From positions 7,984,410-8,048,409 of the forward strand of contig OX345640.1 in NCBI GenBank assembly GCA_947044365.1: 64,000 nucleotides of DNA, read 5' to 3'. The notes under the pieces are model-generated. The model had not been told where the DNA came from. It saw only the letters and a program-made list of their open reading frames with translations, and searched no databases. Positions 49,069-62,500 of the stretch are shown here, piece after piece. The translations under genes and the position numbers were made by a program. Every line of letters begins with the position of its first letter. Positions within the stretch are counted from its first letter, which is position 1. This DNA comes from Petrosia ficiformis. Lineage: Eukaryota; Porifera; Demospongiae; Haplosclerida; Petrosiidae.

Positions 49069-52000
49069 TTATATAATTATAAATCTTGTTTTACTATTCT
49101 TCATTGCTTCTTTCATCCACATCTCTTCTTCTTCCTCGGCCTCTTTTTCTTTCTCACTATCTTTTCCTTCCTTTCCTCCGATATTCTTCAATCTTCCTAT
49201 TGTCTGGAATACATTAAATTTAACATCACCAATAACATTAGAAACTGGTCTCCCGGAGGTTTCTTGAGACATGGTATCAGAATCGGACTGTGTCTCACTA
49301 GTACCAGCTCGTGACTTACCAAATAATTTACCTTTCAAACGAGAGAGGTACCATCCACTACTTGATGTGACTCCACCCACTATCTTGTCACTAAGTGTCA
49401 TATCGGATGAATCTGATTGGATGTTTGGTTTAACAGGTACACTATGACTATGAATACGAGATTGTGTGGGCGTGGCCTGTATATCTGATACTGTTGATGT
49501 AATCAATTCACTTTTGTGTTTGGTAACTTTGTCTTGTAATGAACCTATTGTCTCATGATGTAATATGATGTCATCATTTGTTGTAGGATTGTCAGATTTA
49601 TGAGTGATATTAAGCAATGATGATTGTGTGACATTCGTATGATCATGTGATGTTTTACGTGGGTCATGTGACTTTACATCCCGGTCATGTGACCTAGCAC
49701 GTTGTGAACTTTTTTGTGTGTATGAGTGTCTTGAAGTACTCAATACACTATTCATACGAATATGATGTAACACTTCATTGTCTTCTGAGTCAGAAGTTGT
49801 TTCAACATCCCGAAATCCAAATGATCTGTTTCGTTTTACAATTTCCACTTCTCCTTCGTTATGTTTCTCTTTCTGTTGATTCTGTTCTCCAAAATGAGTT
49901 AGATCATCATAACTGCTATGCGATAAAATACGACATCGTTCTTCTAATGATATTATACTCGTACGACGACAAAGAATTGGAGAGCTTGGAGCTGACATGG
50001 ATATCTCGGCCTCATTCTCATCACTAGAGTCAGACTCATACCCAGATTGGGACAGGTCCTCATTAATTAAAGCTATGAGCGCAGATCCGGTACTGGAATG
50101 ACGACTATGAATATTATGACTAGGGGTACTATCTTTGCTAGTTAATTGAGTATAACTAATATTACTATCAGAACCAGATGCATAGTCTCCACTAAGATCC
50201 TCTACTGGTGAAGATACTGGATCGTCATAGAATACTGAGTTAGATAGTACTGTACTATCCTCTTCGTTATCCTGTGACATCCATTCACCTGGAGCTATAA
50301 GATATACTACTCCCTCATGAGGACGACTGCGTTTCCTGAAAGATGAATGAATGTATTAATGAATGGATGGATGGATGGATGGATGGATTGATGGATGGAT
50401 GAATGAATGTATTAATGGATGGATGGATGGATTGATTGATGAATAGATGAATGGATAGATAGATGGATGGATGAATGGATGGATGAATGGATGGATAGAT
50501 GGATGGATGAATGTATTAATGGATAGATGGATGGATGGATGGATGAATAGATAAATGGATAGATAGATGGATGGATGAATGGATGAATGGATGGATGGAT
50601 GCATGCATGGATGGATGAATGGATGGATGATGGATGAATGGATGCATGGATGGATGGATGCATAGATGGATGGATGTATGGATGAATGGATGGATGGATG
50701 GGTGGATGAATGGATGGATGATGGATGCATGGATGGATGGATGATAGATGGATGGATGCATGGATGAATGAATGGATGGATGGATGAATAATGGACAGAT
50801 TGATAGAAAGATAGACAGCTGATTTATATCATTAATAGTAAGCAAACTTTGATAATCTTTGTTCCTGAATTGGGATATTTGGTTGAAGAGAATAAATCTC
50901 TTGAGCAATACTAAGAAGATTCACTACAAGAAAATGTATGGAATACACGATAACAAACAAATAGATATAGACTGCCAGCACATAGATAGATAAAGATGGG
51001 TATATATAATTATATTAACATACATTTGTCTTCTTCTAATGATAGACTATGAACAGTACGGAAAGTGAAGTAACAAGCGTGACCGGGAAATAATGTATAA
51101 TATAATCTCATGTGAAGACGTGGAGAGGAATAAAGAATAGTACCAATTTGTCCTGATGAGAAAAAAAAAATTGAAATAATTAGTTGGAGTGCCGGATTAG
51201 TGATATTACGTAGTTTAGTTATTTATATGAAAAAAATAGATATTTTCTTTCAAGAAAGTTAACAACATTTATGTTAAAAGAAAGTTAATATAATTATATA
51301 CTGAATATTAACCTACTGTAGTACTATAATCAAGAACTGCTGGTTACAATTATACAATACATAGCGACCTAACTCTGTACTTTGTAATAATAAAAACTAT
51401 ATAGTATAGTATATATTGTGTTGAAATACATCTCACACTCTCATCAAAATATATACAAAGAACATATACATGTGTATAGAGTACATTCATGTTGAGTTGG
51501 CACCAAGCTAAAATTAATGATAATACATTTAGCTTGGTGAAAACTCAACGTGAACGTACTTTAGTATTACATATACTGTGTACTGTACACATAACTAACC
51601 AACTATTATTCTATCAATCCTTTCCAAAGGTATTCTAATACAACAAGCCACATGATCAAAATCAGGATTATAACTGGAAGAGAAAGGATAGATAATAGAA
51701 TGGATGGAAGGAAGAATTACTAATAGACAGCTACGTCAATGCCTACATGTAAATACATGTATGTGTACATTTATGTACATGTATATATACATGTTGTAAG
51801 TGCGGTACAATGTATGTGTATAAATTATACAATACATCATTACTATAACCATTTCATTGATTAGTACAGCTGCATAGAATAGCTTGAGTTTCAATTTAGT
51901 TTGTCAATTGTCATAGAGGATGTTGTGGCTACATGCATGTATGTTAATACGACATTTAATTATGTGTTTGCAGGTTTACAAGCCCTTTTTGATGGCCAGA

Positions 52001-53703
52001 TACAATTACATGTACAATTGACATGAAATATGAGTAGACAGCACCCTAAAACTATAGTGCTTTAATTATATTAGGACAATGGTATCAGATGTGTGTATTC
52101 TGAACAACCAACTAATATTTAAATCCTTGAAACTGTACTAACCATTAAATTAGTTATTTTAACTATTCATTTCATTATTCATAATCTCACTTAGCTATAC
52201 AAATATGTCTCCTTTCTTTACATAGTAACAAAACAGTCTCTTCTTCCTTCTGCGATCCAGTAATGAAACTATTATATAACAAAAACCAGAGATATGATAA
52301 TAAAGTTCTCTAAATCAAATTCCACTATATCTTTAAAACTAAATGATTAAAATCAAATATTACTTCATTGAGATACATCGTATACACAGGTATCAGAGTT
52401 TTTGAAGCACGGACCAAATTGGCTCAACAATGGTTAGTGTGTGCACCATTAGGAATACATCTTGAGCCAATTAACAAAGAGTTAATGCTGTTAGTGATAA
52501 TATAATCATAATTAACTGTTACACTTGCCCATAGAGAGAACTGTGCAGTGTCAAATAAGAAGCACTTTGGGCCAATGGTGCACCATATGAGTTAATGCTG
52601 TTAGTGACAATATAATCATAATTAACTGTGCCACTGGCCCAAAGAGAGAACTGTGAAGTGCCAAATAAGAAAGAAACTCCTTGGGCCAATGGTGCACCAT
52701 ATAAGCTGATCAAACAAATGTACCTATATCCAGGTGCTTCTAACAGGACCCATCCTTTAACAGGTACATTGATATTGGGATATAACTCATCTCTACATGT
52801 TTTTATTATGTCCGCTATAGCCTGAAATAAAGGTAAGAAAATAAATGATATTTTGTATGTCTTATCAAGATTCAACAGTACCTCTTCTCTGTCAGTTGAC
52901 CATGAGGATAAGTCAGAGAGGTATGATGGAGGTCTAAATAAACCCTCTACTTCTTCTCCACCTCTGTGTGATTCTGGTAATGAGCTGAATGCTTCACTAT
53001 GTAAGGCACCTTGCTGTATATCTATTAGTGAATATTAATGAGAATGAGTTGTAAAATCGTCTTAGCAAAAGCCTGTCTTGTATTTTGATCCATGTATAAT
53101 CTCAAGTATGTTAGTAGCTCAATCAAAGTTCCAATGTTGTTAGTTGACCATAATTTAGGGAATACAGCCCCCCCCACCCCCACCCACACACACACACACA
53201 CACACCCAAAGACAGAAAACCTGATTACAGTAATCCTCCATTCCGCCTACACTAGCAAAGGTTAATTAGAAGTATACACATGTACATTGTACGAGGGACC
53301 TGTCTAGATTTTTTATTTCCAAAAATAAGATGTAAATAAAGAATTGTTACAATTATTACACCATTATGTGTTCCAATTTTCATTTTATAGAATGGTTACA
53401 AATGATTCCTGTAACTCACCAATCACAACCTGTCTATAGGCATCTCTGAAAACACTCTGAATATATCTGTAGAGGATAAATAGAATATAAAAATGATAAG
53501 AGATATATACTATCTGTTGTTAATAGACACCTGTGAGCTGAATTATATCCATCTCTCATTACACCATATAATCTCCTTTGTCCATATCTGGTTAGGTCGC
53601 CCTGTAGATAGATAGATACATACATACATACATACATACAAACATACACACATACATACATGTACATACATACAAGTACATACATACATACATACATACA
53701 TAG

Positions 53704-53734
<31 letters not shown>

Positions 53735-54071
53735 CATACATACATACATACATGTACATACATACATACATACATATATACATACATTGTACATACACAC
53801 ACGCATACATACATACATCTGAGATGGATAGATGCATAAATGTAAAGATATAGATAGATAAATAGTTGGATGAATGAATGGATGCATGGAGACGATAGAT
53901 TGATAAGTACCTTCATAGCAGCTGTTCCGGTATACTGTCTACTGATAGTGTCTCCATGATTAGCCCACATCTCCTGATATTGTCTGAGAAACTGACCAGA
54001 TATCGGATCAAACGGTGATAAAAGACCTAACTTCTGGAGCTATAGAAATAGATGCATGGATAGATAGTCAA

Positions 54072-54105
<34 letters not shown>

Positions 54106-54786
54106 TATACTATACGTTTATACTTACAGCCGTTTGGATTACTTCTCTTGCTATAACAGATTGCACTACATTAGTTCTGTCCAGACAATCCATACAATTA
54201 ACTCTAAACACACCTTTCTGTTCACATAATACATCTTTCTTATAATTTACATCATACCTACATGTAGAAGAGACAGAGAGAGAGAGAGAGAGAAAAAGGA
54301 GAGAGGAAGCAGGAGATGGAATAAGACATACACATGTAATATCAGGATGGAAAACACGTGGATAAGAGAATGTAACTCCCACAAAAAATTATCAAAAAGT
54401 TGATCAGAGCATCTGCTAAATGAGACACTATGGAGACTAACTGGAGTTGTTATTCTAAGTCTCGCTGTGATTTGAGGAGACCCTCTTCAAGTTGTAGAAT
54501 ACATTTTAAACTGAACGTGTTATGAGTATAGGTAATATACTATAAACAGTAACTCTTTTAGCATCTGCTCTGTTTTGTTTTTTAATTATTTATGTGGAAG
54601 TTGCATATGCCCACACTTTGTTACTCATTGATGCTCTCCTGATAACATACATGTACATGTAACTGTACAAGTGCCTTACCAGAAAAACTTTTGTCTATTG
54701 ATATATTCCTCAATATTATCCAACAGAATGTTAATATTATGCCACTGGTTAGCTTTACTGTGATAAACATATAGATAGATAGATAT

Positions 54787-54832
<46 letters not shown>

Positions 54833-57724
54833 GTAGATATACATACCAGTGATGATGAAAATCGAAAGCAACGTATGTCAGAGAAGGACAGTCCAACATC
54901 AATAGATGTTTCTCATATGCTTCACCCACAATCTGTTGAAAACAATGTATGGCTAACAAAAGTATTTCTATCTATCAATCTATCTGTCTGTCTGTCTGTC
55001 TGTCTGTCAGTTTCCCTATCCATCCATCCATCCATCCATCCATCCATCTATCCATCCATTCATCTATCCATCCATCCATCCACCAAACCGTTCTTACTCT
55101 TTCTCTTCCAGATTGATTAATAAGATTCACTAAAACCTGTTCCCTGTACAGGTTTATTTGCATCTCAAAATGACTTTCAAATGCTTTGGCTGTTTCACTA
55201 TCAGCTAATAGACATAGTTATATATACATGTATGTATCACACATACACACATATGCAATCATATATCATCCTAAATCCATTCATATATGATACACACACA
55301 CACACACACATACATGCATCCAAACATATATATATGACACACACATACATATGTACATGCATCCATGTATATATCAGTATTACAGCTACATCATTGATTA
55401 CCCACTTTTCTGGATTATAGGTAGGGGTCTGTACTTGTGACCGGGTTGAGTCCAGTAAACTGGGACTGAGCCTCTAGCAATCACGAAAGACAAAACATGA
55501 CTATCAATTTGAAGAATCTGAAGGATAATTTAAAGTAATAATAACAGGGTCTATCCCAAAACTCCATGCAGTGATAATTTGGATTATACATTTACCAGTT
55601 CAGTCTCAACATAATTAGCCACATGTCCATCATCATCAACCCCTCTTCTAAGATATCGAGTACCTATGAATATAATTAATAACTGTTATCCAAACTGTAC
55701 ATGTACTTGTACATACATGTAGTCGGAGTATATGTATTTAAACACCATTGCAATACTGTGTACTTGAAGCATGTCTGAAATTACTACATGTACATGATAT
55801 TACCAGTGATGTACTAACCCGCTCTATATCTACTTCTTCTTGACAATAATGCCATTGTCATTAATGGTATCCTGTCTTCTGATAATTCTATCGCTTTAGT
55901 CCATCCATCAAACAACCTACTATCATCAGACACTTCCCTCTCTTTCTCGTTCTCTTTCTCACTCGGACTATCCTTCTCCTTATCAGTTACACCATCAATA
56001 AGCATGTCTTCATAACGAGTATTTGCAAAATCGTCGCTATCTACACTTGTTATGCTACCAGTATAAATTGAAGAGTCACATGACCACTGCTTTTTGGAAG
56101 GAGAGTGGCGTTTATTACGGGCTGTGTCTGGTGAGTAATTTATCGGAGAAGTGTCATGTGACTGACAAGGTATAACAGGAGAGTGGTGTTTACTAGGGGG
56201 TGTGTCTGACTCAATTATTGGAGGAGTATCATGTGACTGACGAGGTATAATAGGTGAGTGGTGTTTATTAGGGGGTGTGTCTGATGAAACATTTATCGGG
56301 GAAGTGTCATGTAACTGACAAGGTATAATACATGTAGGTGAGTGATGTTTACTAGGGGGTGTGTCTGGTGAGCCATTTATTGGAGAAATATCATGTGACT
56401 GATGAGGTATAATAGGTGAGTGGTGTTTATTAGGGGGTGTGTCTGGTGAGCCATTTATCGGAGAAATGTCATGCGACTGACGAGGTATAATAGGTGAGTG
56501 ATGTTTACTAGGGGGTGTGTCTGGTGAGCCATTTATTGGAGAAATATCATGTGACTGATGAGGTATAATAGGTGAGTGGTGTTTATTAGGGGGTGTGTCT
56601 GGTGAGCCATTTATCGGAGAAATGTCATGCGACTGATGAGGTATATTAGGTGAGTGGTGTTTACTAGGGGGCATGTCTGGTGAGCCATTTATTGGAGAAA
56701 TATCATGTGACTGATGAGGTATAACAGGAGAGTGGTGTTTACTAAGGGGTGTGTCTGGTGAGCCATTTATCGGAGAAATGTCATGTGACCGACAAGGTAT
56801 AACAGGAGAGTGGTGTTTACTAGGGGGTGTGTCTGGTGAGTCATAATTTTCAATCATTCTCTTAGGTATAAGCAGAGGAGAAGATTTCAAAATGTCATAG
56901 TTATTTAGGATTACATCAGACTCCATGGGGTCGACATGATCCAGTAAATGAGGTGTAATGTCATGAGATGATTGAGTGGGTGTGGTCGCTATATAATTAA
57001 TATTAGGTAAAAGACATTCATTCCCATATTCTATTCCATTATTTATATCTAGGTTCTCTGAGAGGTTTTCTGAAGTAGATATTATTTTTGTCTCATCAAT
57101 TTCAGAAACCTGATCCACTGATTTGATAGCCTCAGTATCACAAGTTTCGTTAACGAGTTCTTTCTGAATATCATAATCATATTTTGAAGTGTCTTTAGGA
57201 TCAGGTGATAATTGAATTAAATTTGCAGTCGTCATCAGCTCGTCTAGTTCATTTAATTGAGGGGGCGTATTTGTAGCTTCATTATTACTTTTTATAAAAG
57301 GTTCGTCTAAAGTTGGAGAATAGCTTCTAGAGATGTATTTATCTCCTTGCTTCTCTACTACGGCATACGATGAGACATCTATCATTGTGGAAGTTGAGCT
57401 CTCTAGAGACGAATAATCTAACGAGATGAATTGATGAATAAATAAATAAAAGTATAATGATAGATAGATGTATAAATAGATAGACTAATACGTAGATATA
57501 TATTAATATATACATTGTAGATAGATGAATATAGATTGGTAGTATGAATAGATGACTGAATGAATATATCAATGGGAGGTTAGACGAATAGATATATCAA
57601 TGTATGGTTGGATAGATGGACAGTAGATGTCATATACATGTACATGTAGTTGAGTGGATGGATGGATGGATGAATGGATGGATGGATGGATGGATGGATG
57701 AATGGAATGATGGATGGATGGATT

Positions 57725-57755
<31 letters not shown>

Positions 57756-59504
57756 AGATGGATGGATGGATGGATGAGTGAACCTTTCACTGAATGATCT
57801 GAAGGAATATCTCTTGCTATTGATCTGCGGCTTCGTCTTCTTGGAATGTACTTTTTAAAAATACCCAAGTTGTCTCTCGATGGTATAGGAACTTTAAAGA
57901 TTTCTATAGAACCTTGAATGATGGGTAAGATCCAAGGATCAGCTGCTGGTCCCTTGAAGGGAGAGAGAGATGGGTGGAGGGAAAGAGGGAGGGAGGGAGA
58001 GTGAAGATACGCAAGATGGTATGAGAATAGTAAATGGAAATGATTATTATAACTTACCAATTCAATTAATTCTGATATCATGTGCTTGTTCCAAAAAAAT
58101 CTCTCATCAACCTGAATATGTGTAATAATATGACACACACATACATGTACATGTACATGCTATAATTACAGTACAAAACAACATGTTACATGTACTACAA
58201 GTGCATGCGATATATGCATGTGCAATTGTGTACATGTACATGCACATATATGTACATTCATGTAGATGTATGTGTATGTACATGTACATCCACCTACATG
58301 TACATGTTTATTGTATGTGTATGTACATGTACATGCACTTATATTTATATGTCTATATTGCATGTAGATGTATGTGTATGTACATGTACATGTACATGTA
58401 CATGTCTATATATGTATATGTACATGTATTATAAAATAGTGCGAGTACATATATACATGTACATGTACTATATATTACAAGTACACAACCCCTTACTCTA
58501 TTACAAGGTCTGAGTCTATCAGAATCTCCACTGTTATGTTGTCTTTGAATAGACTGTGTGAGATCTATATCATAACTGAAATAGAAAGACTGAGAGCCAT
58601 TGAACATGTGTAATAATGCCTGTATGAAGAGAGGAAGAGAGAAGAAGAGGAGGGGATAACATCTTGTTTAATAAATTTAGTAATAATGTTAATTTAATGT
58701 GTGTGGTCTATACATTAATTGGGTTCTTTATTAGGGAAAGCCTGAGCAAGCCCAACAGTTGGTGGAAAATTTTCTGTATCTATACATTGTATATGTATCG
58801 TACAGTCTGTTCTATTAAACCACGAATGAATCTTAATTATTTCTTGTCAACTATGTTGAAATAGATAGTTGAAAAAAGTAAAGAAGAAAAGTTGAAGCGC
58901 AAGAGAGAATATGAGAAGGCTAAGCAGGATGCAGAAGTCACATTTGCCTGCTTCTCCATTTCTGACACATCAAACTCATTCCTTTTTTGGGCGATCTTAC
59001 TACTACCTGACTACACGTGCCTCTGACGGTCTGACCACACCTTATAGTAATAATATAGCATTTGAAGAAGAGCATGTAAGATTATAATTAGACATTCAAG
59101 AATGACCTAAAACCTTTACAAGTATAGACTCTATCTTGGTAGGATAAATATTATATTCATATTAGTGATGAGACAAAAGTTGGAAATTGGAATGCTCAAA
59201 CCTTCATTCATTTGCTACACATCTGAAGCTAAATTTCTACCTTTGAAGCTTCACTGCCACGCCCATTTTAATGTTTGCGTATGTGCATATCTACAATCTC
59301 AACGTGTGGTTAATAATGTGGGTGTGTTTCAGGACAATTGAGCCTGTGTTGCTGGGCACTTTTGTCTTATTTCTCAGTCCAGCGATGCGAAGTTATGATA
59401 AATGAGAGTACATGTACCTCAGTTAATCTTCTTTCTAGTTTATCTCTCTCTTTCATTTCTTTTTCTTTCTCTCTGCGATCATGAAGATATGACTAAAATA
59501 AGAA

Positions 59505-59542
<38 letters not shown>

Positions 59543-62500
59543 ATGTACTATAAGATAGGATAACACAAGACTACATGTACATGTACATGTACTATAAGAT
59601 AGGATAACACAAGACTACATGTACATGTACATGTACTATAGGATATGATGACATGTACATGTATTATAAGATAGGATAACACAAGACTACATGTACATGT
59701 ACTATAGGATATGATGACATGTACATGTACATGTATTATAAGATAGGATAACACAAGACTACATGTACATGTACATGTACTATAGGATATGATGACATGT
59801 ACATGTATTATAATATAGGATAACACAAGACTACATGTACATGTACTATAGAATATGATGACATGTACATGTATTATAAGATAGGATAACACAAGACTAC
59901 ATGTACATGTACATGTACATGTACTATAGGATATGATGACATGTACATGTATTATAAGATAGGATAACACAAGACTACATGTACATGTACTATAAGATAA
60001 GATTACATGTACAAGTACTACAGGATACGACAACATGTTATTGATAATGTTTGATAAATCATTTGAAGATACATGTACATGTACGTACGTTTAATCACAC
60101 AAAGTTACATGTACATGCATATAAACAATATATGTATCTATGTATGTACATGTACACTATACATGTTTGTGCAAGTGTAAATGTATGTATGTGTGTATAA
60201 TTATGCATATTGTATGTATAATGTATGTATGTATGTACATGTATGTGTGTATACATAGATATATTCATGTATATTACACTTCAAAGCCAGTAAACTGTTA
60301 CACATATTAACTGTCTATACACACAACACTAGAAGACAACACAACATTTATAATTACACATGTACATGTAGTACAGATGCCAGAATACTACCCCACTCAA
60401 TACCAGGTCCAGGTGATATATCAATATATTATATTATTGATATGGATTCTATCAATAGAATAGCAATTATCATTGTATTATAATATTTGGCATGTAACCT
60501 TATCTACACATGTATATCAAATATATAGTAGTCATTTCTTTGGTAAAACATGTTACATGTATGTACATGTACAATGTACATGTTACATGTATGTACATGT
60601 ACATGTACATATATGTCAATCATGTTCAATAATCATGTTCACCATGACCTCAGAGAGCCTTTCCTGATGTGAGTTTGAAATGGCCAACAATTTCTTTTCT
60701 TTCCTGTTCTTTTTTGTGTATGCCAAATTTCAATCCATTACTTCATTTCATTGAGTTACAGTATAATCATATATTAACCTTAACTATACACTATATCACA
60801 TATAAAGTCATCACATCCTATTTTGAGCTTATCATGAATATGAATAGACTATAGCTTATGATTGATTCAACCAAACCTCATTGGCTTCCTGTAAAAATGG
60901 CCAAATGATGAGCTAAGCATTAGAGCAAGGTACACAGTCCCTCTATACATGTGTGATAACATTATTATGTATATACACATGTTCTCACTTCTATTTTGAG
61001 TTCTTCTACAGATTTCTTCATAGTGAGAGGTACTAATAAGACTTTCTCTATACAATATATAATACTATTTGATGGAGGAAGATTACCAATCTTCTTAGCT
61101 TTCTCGATTAAAAGAATATTCCATTCTGAATCTGATGAATGGATGGATGGATGGATACATGGATGGATGTATGGATGGATGGATGGATGGATGGATGGAT
61201 GGATAGATGGATGGATGGATGGATGGATGGATGGATAAATAGATGGATGTATGAATGGATGGATGAAGAGATGGATGGAGGGATGAATGGATGGATGGAT
61301 GCATGGATGGACGGATACATGGATGGATGGATAGATGGATGGATGCATGCATGCATGGATGAATGCATGGATGGATGGATGTATGCATGGATGGATGGAT
61401 GGATGAATGGATGGATGGATGGATGGATAAATAGATGGATGTATGAATGGATGGATGAAGAGATGGATGGAGGGATGAATGGATGGATGGATGCATGGAG
61501 GATGGATGGATAGATGGATGGATGCATGCATGCATGGATGGATGCATGGATGGATGGATGCATGCATGGATGGATGGATGGATGGATGAATGGATGGATG
61601 GATTGATGGATGGATTGATGGATAAATAGATAGATAGATGCATGTAGATAGAAAGATAAATAGATAAATAGTAGAATAAACAGATAGATATAAAAAGAAA
61701 GTACAAAATATTTAGTTAAGTATATTCATAAACATTTCAACAAATAAAAATACACAATATTTATTAATACCGGGAAAGAATCGTATCTTGCCAATCAGTC
61801 CATAGCATTCTGCTAGTCTACGAGGATTATTTAACACTTCTATATCAATATCTATAAATAGAATAACATACCATTAATATATTTATAAATAGAATAACAT
61901 ACCATTAATATAATATTATCTATAAATAGAATAACATACTATTAATACATCTATAAATAGAATAACATACTATTAATATATCTATAAATAGAATAACATA
62001 CTATTAATATATCTATAAATAGAATAACATACCATTAATATATCTATAAATAGAATAACATACTATTAATATATCTATAAATAGAATAACATACTATTAA
62101 TATATCTATAAATAGAATAACATACCATTAATATATCTATAAATAGAATAACATACTATTAATATATCTATAAATAGAATAACATACTATTAATATATCT
62201 ATAAATAGAATAACATACTATTAATATATCTATAAATAGAATAACATACCATTAATATATCTATAAATAGAATAACATACCATTAATATATCTATAAATA
62301 GAATAACATACCATTAATATATCTATAAATAGAATTACATATACCGCTATAGTAATCCCACATAGTACATATACCTTTATTTATGCACATTTCAAATGAT
62401 GTTATTTATGTTAGTAACAAGATAACACTTCCTTAAACACAAAACAAGAATGATGATAATTAACAGGTAATACTATTATAATAGACCATGTGATCATATA

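Noticed and set aside
50356..50908. Ile-His-Pro-Ser repeat ORFs (also 60965-61706 and 57569-58138)
   Set aside because: They are readings of (GGAT)n arrays inside INPP5F introns, open in several frames at once.
59548..60036. 162-codon Ser-Tyr-Ser-Thr-Cys repeat ORF
   Set aside because: Minisatellite artefact on the ACATGT array; lies in an intron.
61851..62336. CRISPR-like regular repeat array
   Set aside because: Direct tandem copies with no unique spacers, in an animal intron; a minisatellite.
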